From Ornithinimicrobium flavum (GTDB taxonomy: Bacteria; Actinomycetota; Actinomycetes; Actinomycetales; Dermatophilaceae), in assembly GCF_004526345.1 (NCBI RefSeq), contig NZ_CP038213.1:3534001-3598000 (forward strand): 64,000 bases of DNA, written 5' to 3'. Below are positions 33,832 through 41,626 of the stretch, one piece after another. Both the position numbers and the translations under genes were made by a program. The notes beneath the pieces are model-generated. The model ran no database searches. It was given only the letters and a program-made list of their open reading frames with translations, and was not told where the DNA came from. Position 1 is the stretch's first letter, and every line of letters starts with the position of its first letter.

Positions 33832-34629
33832 ATGAGCGTCGTCGGGCCGGTGCTGGACGCCGTCGCGTTCCTCACCAGGGTGCCGGTGCCCTCTCGGCGA
33901 CGGTTCGACCTGGCCCGGGCCGCCTGGGCCTTCCCGCTGGTGGGCGGGCTGCTGGGCCTGCTCCTCGGTGCGGTGGGCGTGCTCACGTCCGAGCCGCTGG
34001 GCTGGCTCGTCGCTGCCGTGGTGGTGGTCGCGCTCGAGGTGGTGCTCACCGGCGCGTTGCATCTCGACGGGCTGGCCGACTGCGCCGACGGGACGGGCGG
34101 AGCTGACCGGCGGGCGCGGCTGCGGATCATGAAGGACCACTCGGTCGGCGTGTATGGCGTGGCCGCCGTCGTCCTGGACCTCCTCCTGAAGGTGGCGCTG
34201 GTGGGTGCGCTGCTCGACCGAGCCGATCCCGCCCTCGCCGTGGTCATCATGACCGTCGCGTGGACACTGTCGCGCGCGGCGATGCTGCCACTGGCGGCGT
34301 GGCTGCCCTACGCCCGGGACGAGGGGACGGGGCGCAGCCTGGTGGAGGGCCTCACCGCCGGTCGGCTGTGGTCCGGTGGGCTCATGGTGGCAGTGTGCGT
34401 CGGCGCAGCCACCTGGGCCGGCAGCCAGCTGACCGGGACCACGCCCTGGCTCGTCCCGCTCGTGCTGCTCCCCACGGTCGCCGTCACCACCGTGCTGGTC
34501 GGCGGCTGGGCCCGCCGGACGCTGGGCGGGGTCACGGGTGACGTCCTGGGCGCGGCCGCGGAGGTCACGCTGCTGGCCGCCTTGCTCGCAGCCGTCACGT
34601 TGCTCGGCCCCGGCGTGCCGCAGTCCTGA
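33832..34629 (+). CDS. cobS: Adenosylcobinamide-GDP ribazoletransferase (cobalamin synthase) CobS
   Basis: 265 residues, polytopic membrane protein. FLTRVPVPSRR at the N-terminus, LTGALHLDGLADCADGTGGA (metal-binding acidic motif) and LRIMKDHSVGVYGVAAVVLD are diagnostic. It joins adenosyl-GDP-cobinamide and alpha-ribazole to finish the cobamide. It is 42 bases after cobT and is the last gene of the operon. A stretch of 133 bases without a gene follows, in which I see no clear terminator. Confidence 0.94.
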   Translation: MSVVGPVLDAVAFLTRVPVPSRRRFDLARAAWAFPLVGGLLGLLLGAVGVLTSEPLGWLVAAVVVVALEVVLTGALHLDGLADCADGTGGADRRARLRIMKDHSVGVYGVAAVVLDLLLKVALVGALLDRADPALAVVIMTVAWTLSRAAMLPLAAWLPYARDEGTGRSLVEGLTAGRLWSGGLMVAVCVGAATWAGSQLTGTTPWLVPLVLLPTVAVTTVLVGGWARRTLGGVTGDVLGAAAEVTLLAALLAAVTLLGPGVPQS

Positions 34630-34762
34630 CCTGCGTCGGGGGGTCGGGCGTCCCGCTCACCGCCCGGCCCCGGCGAGGGAACCGCAGGCCAGTGTGCGGG
34701 CGGGGTCCGGTGGACGTGTTGTGCGTCACCCGTGGCCGGGTCGAGGTGCGGCTCGCCCCGGC

Positions 34763-35748
34763 TCAGTCGCCCGACGTCTCGCCGATCTCGCCGAGGTGCA
34801 CGAGGGCGTCCCCGTGGTTGACCATGGGCGCCTCGGTGCGCCCCATGACGATGCCGTCCCGGTCCGCCTTGACCAGCGCGAGCCGGCGGCCGTAGGAGTC
34901 GTAGAGCGCCCCGAGCCGCTGACCTGCGGTGACCTCCTGACCCAGCGTCACCTCCAGGTGGAGCATCCGGTCCGGCGGGCGCGCACCCAGCCGCTGCGAC
35001 GGCACACCGCCCCCGGCCCGGCCGGGGGCACCTCGGTGTCGTCGACCTCCACCATGCCCAGGGACGCCAGCACGCGGCGCACCCCGTCCACCCCCGGGCC
35101 GATGGCGTACTCGTCCAGCCGCCAGGCCTCACCCCCCTCGTAGAGCAGGACGCGGGCCCCCGCCTCCCGCGCCGCCGAGCGCAGCGAGCCGTCGCGCAGC
35201 TTGGCGTGGTAGAGCACCGGCGCACCGAAGGCCTCGGCCAGCTCGCGCGTCCGCGGGTCGTCGAGGTCGCAGCGCACCTGCGGCAGGTTGGAGCGACGGT
35301 CCGAGCCGGTGTGCAGGTCGATGCCGACCTCGCACGGCGCGACCACCTCGGTCATGAGCAGGTGGGCGATCCGGCTGGCCAGGGAGCCGCGCGCCGAGCC
35401 CGGGAAGCTGCGGTTGAGGTCGCGCCGGTCCGGCAGGTAGCGGTCACCCGTCATCGCCCCCAGGACGTTGACGATCGGCACCGCCAGCACGGTCCCCCGG
35501 ATGGTCCGGGGGTCGAGGGTGGCAAGGACCCGACGGATGACCTCCACCCCCACGAGCTCGTCGCCGTGGATGGCGGCGTTCATCCAGACCGTCGGGCCCT
35601 CCTCCCGCCCGTGCAGGACGTGGACCGGCAGGCTCACCTCCGCCCCCGTGACCAACCGGGAGATCGGGAGGGACACCTCGCGCCGGCTGCCCGCCCGCAC
35701 CCTGACGGTGCCGATGGCGAAGGACGGGCGCAGCCGCCGACCGGCCAT
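34763..35748 (-). CDS. Succinylglutamate desuccinylase/aspartoacylase (AstE/AspA-like) zinc peptidase, one frame break at 35010-35014
   Basis: About 328 residues after correction. M14-like zinc carboxypeptidase fold: NAAIHGDELVGVEVIRRVL carries the HxxE ligands, DRYLPDRRDLNRSFPGSARG binds substrate, and GIDLHTGSDRRSNLPQVRCD carries the third ligand. The C-terminal beta-domain (MLHLEVTLGQEVTAGQRLGA) is in another frame, joined by adding one base in the CCCCC run at 35010-35014. It overlaps the upstream retropepsin-like gene by one base. With RimK next door, a role in trimming amino-acid or peptide conjugates is inferred. Confidence 0.82.
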
Positions 35749-36227
35749 CAGCGGCCCCAGTTCCGGCGCCGGACGGCACGCTCGGGGCGGCCCCCGGCGT
35801 AGGACAGGACCGGGTCGACGAGGAAGCCCTGCACGAGCGCCTCCCGGCCGACGAGCATCCGGAAGCCCATCTCGTCCCGCCCCGTCAGCGTGACCTCGGC
35901 GTCGACGTCCCGGCCCCCGAGGACGAGGGGCAGGCGCACGACATACCTCTCCTCGGCGTGGCCGGAGGAGGACCGGACCGAGCGGACGTCGTGCACCGGC
36001 AGCTCCACGACCCGCTCGTCCCGGGACCCCCGCTGCCACGGGTGGATGGAGAACCGCACCCGGGCGCCGTCGTCGAGCACCACCAGGTCGAAGGCGTGCA
36101 GCGAGGACGTCCTGGCACCCGTGTCCACCTTGGCCTTGATCCAGTCCACCCCCACGCTCGGCAGGCGCACCCACTCGCGCCAGCCGACGACGGTGTGCTC
36201 TGTGGTGAGATAGGGGCGCCCTGACAC
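35748..36227 (-). CDS. RimK-associated retropepsin-like protease ('ATP-dependent zinc protease' family, DUF785)
   Basis: 159 residues. The single aspartic protease-like motif KVDTGARTSSLHAFDL sits at residues ~33-48; the rest is beta-rich (VRFSIHPWQRGSRDERVVEL, RDEMGFRMLVGREAL). Despite the traditional name, no zinc or ATP motif is visible; the fold is that of a dimeric retropepsin. Family members are commonly neighbours of RimK ligases. GTG start, divergent from rimK only 25 bases away, with GAGGAT six bases upstream. Probably co-transcribed with the AstE-like gene. Confidence 0.85.
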   Translation of the reverse strand: MSGRPYLTTEHTVVGWREWVRLPSVGVDWIKAKVDTGARTSSLHAFDLVVLDDGARVRFSIHPWQRGSRDERVVELPVHDVRSVRSSSGHAEERYVVRLPLVLGGRDVDAEVTLTGRDEMGFRMLVGREALVQGFLVDPVLSYAGGRPERAVRRRNWGR

Positions 36228-36233
36228 CCCGCC

Positions 36234-36239
36234 ATCCTC
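36234..36239 (-). promoter_or_regulatory. Putative leaderless -10 element (GAGGAT)
   Basis: Minus-strand GAGGAT six bases before the GTG at 36227, inside the 25-base gap shared with rimK. Weaker than the TANNNT examples. Confidence 0.3.
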
Positions 36240-36252
36240 TCAGGAAGCCTCG

Positions 36253-37461
36253 ATGAAGCTCGCCATCCTGTCCCGGTCCCTGCGTGCCTACTCCACGCAG
36301 CGGCTGCGGACCGCCGCCCTGGACCGCGGCCACCAGGTCAAGGTGCTCGACACCCTGCGCTTCGGGATCGATCTCACCGAGGACGAGCCCGACCTGTCCT
36401 TCCGGGGCCGTCGGCTGTCGAGCTACGACGCCGTGCTGCCCCGGATCGGCGCGTCGGTCACCTACTTCGGCACGGCGGTCGTGCGCCAGTTCGAGCAGAT
36501 GGACGTCTACACCCCCAACACGGCCAACGGCATCATGAACAGCCGGGACAAGCTGCGGGCGACCCAGATCCTGTCCCGTCACGGGGTGGACATGCCCGCC
36601 ACCGCCTTCGTGCGCAACCGGGACGACGTGCGCAGCGCGATCTCCATGGTCGGCGGCGCCCCCGTCGTCATCAAGCTGCTGGAGGGCACGCAGGGGATCG
36701 GCGTCATCCTCGCGCCCACGGCCAAGGTGGCCGAGGCCATCATCGAGACCCTGCACGGCACCAACCAGCAGGTGCTCATCCAGCGGTTCGTCCGGGAGTC
36801 CAAGGGCAAGGACATCCGCGCGCTCGTGGTCGGCGACCGGGTGGTCGCGGCGATGCGTCGGCGGGCCCAGGGGGACGAGTTCCGCTCCAACGTGCACCGC
36901 GGGGGCACCGTCGAGGGCGTGGACCTGGACCCCGCCTACGCGGAGGTCGCGGTGCGGGCGGCGCACATCATGGGCCTGCGGGTCGCCGGCGTCGACATGC
37001 TCGAGGGCGAGGAGGGCCCGCTCGTCATGGAGGTCAACTCCTCGCCCGGCCTGCAGGGCATCGAGGCGGCCACCAAGCTCGACGTCGCGGGCGCGATCGT
37101 CGACTACATCGCCGACCAGGTGGGCTTCCCCGACATCGACGTCCGGCAGCGCCTGTCGGTCTCCACGGGGTATGGCGTGGCCGAGATCGCCGTCATGTCC
37201 GGCTCCGACCTGGTCGGGCTCAGCCTCGGCGAGTCCGGGCTGCGGGAGAAGGACATCCAGGTCCTCACCCTGCACCGCGGCACCCGCGTGGTCCCCAACC
37301 CGTTGCCCGGCAAGGTGCTGGAGGACGGGGACCGGCTGCTGTGCTTCGGCCGGCTGGAGAACATGCGCTCGCTCATCCCCGCCCGCTCCCGGCGGCCGCG
37401 GCGGGTCCGCAAGCTGCCCCGCACCCCGATCCACGACCTTCCGGCGGGCCTGGAGGGGTAG
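36253..37461 (+). CDS. rimK: RimK-type ATP-grasp ligase with C-terminal RCK_C (TrkA-C) domain
   Basis: 402 residues, about 100 longer than E. coli RimK. Residues 1-~290 are a full RimK: MKLAILSRSLRAYSTQRL, TPNTANGIMNSRDKLRATQI, VVIKLLEGTQGIGVIL, RFVRESKGKDIRALVVGDRV and metal-binding MEVNSSPGLQGIE. Residues 307-373 (YGVAEIAVMSGSDLVGLSLG then ESGLREKDIQVLTLHRG and LEDGDRLLCFGRLE) look like an RCK_C/TrkA-C ligand-binding domain. RimK adds glutamate to protein C-termini (ribosomal S6) or makes polyglutamate. The extra domain suggests allosteric control by a small molecule, an inference. SD AGGAAG is visible upstream. Confidence 0.9.
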   Translation: MKLAILSRSLRAYSTQRLRTAALDRGHQVKVLDTLRFGIDLTEDEPDLSFRGRRLSSYDAVLPRIGASVTYFGTAVVRQFEQMDVYTPNTANGIMNSRDKLRATQILSRHGVDMPATAFVRNRDDVRSAISMVGGAPVVIKLLEGTQGIGVILAPTAKVAEAIIETLHGTNQQVLIQRFVRESKGKDIRALVVGDRVVAAMRRRAQGDEFRSNVHRGGTVEGVDLDPAYAEVAVRAAHIMGLRVAGVDMLEGEEGPLVMEVNSSPGLQGIEAATKLDVAGAIVDYIADQVGFPDIDVRQRLSVSTGYGVAEIAVMSGSDLVGLSLGESGLREKDIQVLTLHRGTRVVPNPLPGKVLEDGDRLLCFGRLENMRSLIPARSRRPRRVRKLPRTPIHDLPAGLEG

Positions 37462-37480
37462 TCGCGCCGCGAACTGAGGC

Positions 37481-38485
37481 ATGACCCGCCTGCGCACCGT
37501 GAGACCCGCCACCAAGGGGTGGACCCGCCGCCGTGCGGGCAAGGGGTTCACCTACCTCGACCACGACGGCCGGCGGCTGCCCGAGGACCAGGTCTCCCGG
37601 ATCAAGGCGCTGGCCATCCCGCCCGCGTGGGAGGACGTGTGGATCTGCCCCGTCGAGAACGGCCACATCCAGGCGGTGGGGACCGACGCGGCCGGCCGGC
37701 GGCAGTACCTCTACCACCCGGACTGGCGCGTCAAGCGGGACCAGCAGAAGTTCGACCGGATCATCTCGGCCTCCCAGGGGCTTCCGGAGGCGCGACGCCG
37801 TGTCGCCCGCGACCTGCGCCGGGAGGGGATGCCGCTGGAGCGCGCCTGCGCGACCGCGGTGCGCCTCCTGGACCTGGGCTACTTCCGGATCGGCCACGAC
37901 GTCTACACCGACACCAACGGCACCTTCGGGCTCACGACGCTGGAGCGCTCGCACGTGCGGAAGGTGGCGGAGGGGCTGCGCTTCACCTTCGTCGGCAAGG
38001 GAGGGATCGAGCACGACATGACGATCGAGGACCCGGACGTCACCGAGGCCCTCGGCGTCATGCGTCGGCGTCGTGACGGCACGAGCCGGTTGCTGGCCTT
38101 CCGCGGCGACGACGGGTGGCGGGTCCTCGACTCGGGCCACGTCAACGACTACCTCGGGGAGATCTTCGGGCACGAGCTCACCGCGAAGGACTTCCGGACG
38201 TGGCACGCGACGGTGCACGCGGCCGTGGCGCTCGCCGCCTCCCCGGAGCCGGGTGACACGAAGGCGTCGCGCCGACGCGCCGTGAAGGCTGCGGTGGAGG
38301 AGGTGTCGGACTACCTGGGCAACACCCCGACCATCGCGAAGGGCTCCTACATCGACCCCCGGGTGCTGCAGTCCTACGAGCAGGGCGAGACCATCGACGT
38401 GGTCGGCGCCCGGCCCGGGCGCAGCGTCCGCAGGCGGCAAACCGCCGTGGAGAAGGCGGTCCGGGAGCTGCTGGTCGAGGAGTGA
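37481..38485 (+). CDS. DNA topoisomerase IB (poxvirus-like)
   Basis: 334 residues, typical of bacterial type IB enzymes. N-terminal domain: GFTYLDHDGRRLPEDQVSRI, IPPAWEDVWICP. Catalytic domain: RIGHDVYTDTNGTFGLTTLE, KDFRTWHATV and the active-site tyrosine Y290 in GSYIDPRVLQSYE. It relaxes supercoils by a 3'-phosphotyrosine intermediate. It starts 19 bases after rimK, possibly in one transcript, though function does not link them. Convergent with the whiB gene, five bases apart. Confidence 0.93.
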   Translation: MTRLRTVRPATKGWTRRRAGKGFTYLDHDGRRLPEDQVSRIKALAIPPAWEDVWICPVENGHIQAVGTDAAGRRQYLYHPDWRVKRDQQKFDRIISASQGLPEARRRVARDLRREGMPLERACATAVRLLDLGYFRIGHDVYTDTNGTFGLTTLERSHVRKVAEGLRFTFVGKGGIEHDMTIEDPDVTEALGVMRRRRDGTSRLLAFRGDDGWRVLDSGHVNDYLGEIFGHELTAKDFRTWHATVHAAVALAASPEPGDTKASRRRAVKAAVEEVSDYLGNTPTIAKGSYIDPRVLQSYEQGETIDVVGARPGRSVRRRQTAVEKAVRELLVEE

Positions 38486-38490
38486 GCCGC

Positions 38491-38784
38491 TCAGCCGGCC
38501 TTCGGCTCGTCCTGCTGGCGGTAGATCTCCTCGCGCTCCTGCTCGGTGAGGCCGCCCCAGACGCCGTACGGCTCGCGCACGGTCAGGGCGTGGGTCCGGC
38601 ACGCCTGCAGGACCGGGCAGCGGGCGCACAGCGCCTTGGCCCGCTCGTCCCGCGTGACGCGCGAGGGTCCGCGCTCCCCCTCCGGGTGGAAGAACATGTC
38701 CGGGCTCGCCTCCCTGCAGAGCGCCTGCGTCTGCCACTCCCAGAGCTCGATGACCGGTTCCAGACCCGCGACGGGATTCGACAT
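38491..38784 (-). CDS. WhiB-family [4Fe-4S] transcription factor, WhiB3-like
   Basis: 97 residues. The four cluster cysteines are C23, C53, C56 and C62, followed by the family turn YGVWGGLTEQERE. ELWEWQTQALCREASPDMFF and HPEGERGPSRVTRDERAKAL follow mycobacterial WhiB3 more closely than WhiB1 or WhiB2. WhiB3 proteins sense redox state and steer lipid and redox metabolism with the primary sigma factor. Strong SD (AAGGAGG) eight bases before the ATG, unlike the leaderless genes around it, so the transcript has a leader. Confidence 0.93.
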   Translation of the reverse strand: MSNPVAGLEPVIELWEWQTQALCREASPDMFFHPEGERGPSRVTRDERAKALCARCPVLQACRTHALTVREPYGVWGGLTEQEREEIYRQQDEPKAG

Positions 38785-38823
38785 TGACCCACCTCCTTCA
38801 GTAAGGGAACACCATCCGAGAGC

Positions 38824-40612
38824 CTATCCCCCGGAACGTCTGGTTCTCCCACCCTTGGGGATGAACCTACCCGGCCCGGACGGATGGGCGCCAGGCACCC
38901 GACCCGGGGCGGGGTCGAGCCTCCGGTATGCCGCTCCCGGTGCCGGTCGCGGGTCCGGCTCGCCGCGGCGGGGCCACATCGACATCGCCCGCTCCGCCTG
39001 GGCGGTGATGGTCAGGGACGGGTTGACCCCGAGGTTGGCCGAGATCGTCGACCCGTCCACGACGTGCAGGCCCGGGTGACCGTGGACGCGGTGGTAGGGG
39101 TCGACCACCCCGGTGCCGGGCGTGTCACCGATGACGCATCCTCCGAGGAAGTGCGCCGTCATCGGGATGTCCACGACGTCCCCGACGCTGCCACCGGGGC
39201 GTCCGCCGAGCCTGACGGCGAGCCTGCGGACCGCCTCGTGGGCGACAGGGATCCAGGTGGGGTTGGGGCGCCCGTGACCGGGGCCGGAGGTGAGCCGGTA
39301 GCGGCCGAGGGGACCGCGGCCGGGCCGGACGGTGATGGAGTTGTCCACGGTCTGCATGACCCAGGGCGATGGAGGTGCGCTCGGACCACGTGCTGATCGT
39401 CCGCAGCTGCTCCAGGAGCGCTCCGGGCTCTCGGACGGCCGCCTGCAGCCAGCCCGTGGCGCGACGCACCCGGCCCCGCGCGGTGGCCGCCGGAACGATC
39501 CCGTCCTCGTCGGGCGGGGCCCCGTCGAGCAGGTAGGGCGTGGTGAGCAGGCCCATGGCGTTCTGGCCCACGCCGTAGCGGACGGGCTCGACGTGGGTGG
39601 TGGGGTCGGGATGGAAGCTGGAGGTGATCGCGACCCCGCGGGTGAGGTCGGGCGGGACGTCGGGGCGGGTCCGCATCGCCCCGAGCAGGGCCTCGGAGTT
39701 GGTCCGGGTCAGGGCTCCGAGACGGTCGGACAGGTGCGGCAGGTCGCCGTCGCGCCGTAGCCGGTGGAGCAGGTGCTGGGTGCCCCAGGTCCCGGCGGCG
39801 AGCACGACCTGGTCCGCCGCGAAGGTGCGGCGGGCGCGGCCCCATACCGGGCCGGACCGGACGGTGCTCACCTCGAAGCCGCCCTGCGGCCGGGGCCGGA
39901 TGCGGGTGACGGTCGTGTCGGGGTGTATCCGGGCGCCGCCCCGCTCGGCGAACCAGAGGTAGTTCTTGACCAGCGTGTTCTTCGCACCGTACCGGCAGCC
40001 GACCATGCACTCCCCGCACTCCAGGCATCCTGTCCTCGACGGCCCTTCCCCGCCGAAGTACGGGTCCGGCACCTGGGTCCCGGGCTCCCGCGCACCGTCG
40101 CGGCCGAAGAAGACCCCGACCGGCGCCAGCCGGAAGGTGTGACCGACCCCCATCTCCTCGGCGACCTCGCGGTAGAGCTCGTCCACCGGCGTGAGGGAGG
40201 GGTTGGTCACGACCCCGAGCATGCGTTCGGCGACGTCGTAGTGGGGATCCAGCTCCTCGCGCCAGTCGGTGATGTGCGCCCACTGCGGGTCCTCGAAGAA
40301 GGCGTCCGACTGGGGCCGGTAGAGGGTGTTGGCGTAGTTGAGCGAGCCCCCGCCCACGCCGGCCCCGGCCAGGACCAGGACGTCCCGCAGCAGGTGGATC
40401 CGCTGAATCCCCCGCAGGCCGAGGGCGGGCGCCCACAGGAAGCGCCGCAGGTCCCAGGACGTGGCGGCGAAGTCCTCGTCGGCGAAGCGACGGCCTGCCT
40501 CGAGCACCCCGACCCGGTACCCCTTCTCCGTCAGGCGCAGGGCGGCGACGCTCCCGCCGAAGCCGCTGCCCACCACCAGGACGTCGTGGTGCAGGTCGGA
40601 GGTGTCGCTCAT
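38824..40612 (-). CDS. GMC-family FAD oxidoreductase (cholesterol oxidase-like), one frame break at 39360-39362
   Basis: About 595 residues after correction. FAD-binding DVLVVGSGFGGSVAALRLTE is at residues 9-28, then GAGVGGGSLNYANTLYRP. A Cys-containing segment GCLECGECMVGCRYGAKNTL is typical of this actinobacterial subgroup. The C-terminal half (TVDNSITVRPGRGPLG, TAHFLGGCVIGD, VVDGSTISANLGVNPSLTIT) lies in the next frame; removing one base of the CCC run at 39360-39362 reads SIALVMQTVDNS. Substrate (sterol, alcohol) unknown. ATG follows TACCCT-N6. Confidence 0.82.
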
Positions 40613-40618
40613 GGGGCG

Positions 40619-40624
40619 AGGGTA
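40619..40624 (-). promoter_or_regulatory. Putative leaderless -10 element (TACCCT)
   Basis: Minus-strand TACCCT six bases before the ATG at 40612. Confidence 0.5.
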
Positions 40625-40767
40625 GACCTCCGGCTCCGAGCAGACGCCGGGTCCGGCCGGCGACGGTGTCGGCTGCTCCGGCTCCTGACGGGAACGACGT
40701 AGGCGTTGGGCGTCGTCGGTCGGGTGAACCTCGAGCCAGTCCGCCCGGGATGAGCAGGGCGGCTCGT

Positions 40768-41340
40768 TCAGGCCCGCAGCTCCTCCGGCCACTCTCCCGG
40801 CCGCGGTTGCCGCCACTCCCCCGGCTGGTGCCCCTCGTCCCACGGGAACCGCCCCATGGAGTCGGCCCACGTCAGCTGGTAGGCCGGGAGGGAGGCAGCG
40901 GGCGGCCGGTCGTAGTAGAAGTTCGAGGCGAGCAGGATCTCACCCGGGTTGGGCAGCTCCTCGACCAGGACGTCGACCCCGTCGATGATCACCTCCTGCC
41001 CCGGTGTCAGGTCACGGTCGTCGTCCAGCACACCCTGCGCCGCGGCGTTGAGCAGGAGCATCGACCGGGCCTCCCCCAGCCCTGCCACGAGGAGCTCGGG
41101 GTGCCCGGCCCCGAACAGCCCGGTCGTGTAGCAGAAGGGCGGCCCGGGGCGCCGCTCCTCGCCCACGACCGACGACTCGCCCCCCACCGACGGCTCGCCC
41201 AGGTCGCGGCAGCAGGCGCAGCGCGCCGGGTCGTCGAAGACGTAGGTCAGGTGCACGCCGTAGCGGCGGATGTTGCGGATGACGGTGCGGCGGTCCTGGT
41301 CGAGCCAGGCGACGACGCCCGGTGGTGGTGCGATGTCCAT
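40768..41340 (-). CDS. DUF4262 domain protein
   Basis: 190 residues. The DUF4262 pattern is visible: VIRNIRRYGVHLTYVFDD, PPFCYTTGLFGAGHPELLVA, LNAAAQGVL and SNFYYDRPPAASLPAYQLTW. A CACCRD motif at residues ~41-46 could bind metal, though it is not general to the family. Function unknown. The ATG at 41340 has a GGGGAGGGGA ribosome-binding site. The 155-base gap to the GMC gene shows nothing clear. Confidence 0.82.
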   Translation of the reverse strand: MDIAPPPGVVAWLDQDRRTVIRNIRRYGVHLTYVFDDPARCACCRDLGEPSVGGESSVVGEERRPGPPFCYTTGLFGAGHPELLVAGLGEARSMLLLNAAAQGVLDDDRDLTPGQEVIIDGVDVLVEELPNPGEILLASNFYYDRPPAASLPAYQLTWADSMGRFPWDEGHQPGEWRQPRPGEWPEELRA

Positions 41341-41538
41341 GTCGTTCCCCTCCCCCGGCACGCACGGTGCGCGCCGACGGGACGACGCTAGGACACGGAG
41401 GGCTGCTTCGGTCGGGGTTGTCCACAGGCTGCCGGCCTCGTGCCGCGGTCGACGCCCCCGAGCTTGAGGGCCCTCGGTCTGTGCCCCTTGATCTGACCGC
41501 TCGTCAACGACACGCGCATCCACAGGGCGAGGCAGGAT

Positions 41539-41554
41539 TCGAACAGGTGTGCTA
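41539..41554 (+). promoter_or_regulatory. Putative LexA (SOS) box upstream of DUF222-HNH gene
   Basis: TCGAAC-AGGT-GTGCTA matches 10 of the 12 defined positions of the actinobacterial LexA box TCGAAC-N4-GTTCGA (second half mismatched at two positions). It sits 73 bases before the ATG at 41627 with a TAGTCT -10-like hexamer just downstream (41553-41558). Some mycobacterial 13E12-type (DUF222) genes are known to be LexA-regulated. Confidence 0.5.
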
Positions 41555-41626
41555 GTCTGGGTGGACACCCAGCACCTGGTCCGGGGGGTTCCGGCCGGGG
41601 AGACGGATGAGGGGAGGTGGGTGCGG

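Noticed and set aside
34630..34762. A possible terminator or small RNA after cobS.
   Set aside because: GC-rich stretches exist but I found no clean stem-loop or promoter.
34948..37551. An 867-codon minus-strand frame covering the RimK region.
   Set aside because: Only its 3' part is real (AstE-like peptidase from the ATG at 35748); the rest is antisense to rimK and has no domain signal.
40613..40767. A possible small gene between the GMC oxidoreductase and DUF4262 genes.
   Set aside because: No frame has a convincing start, ribosome-binding site or conserved segment; apart from the GMC -10 element I see nothing there.
41549..41626. A longer N-terminus for the DUF222-HNH protein starting at GTG 41549.
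   Set aside because: It would begin inside the LexA-like box and promoter region; the ATG at 41627 has a good ribosome-binding site.
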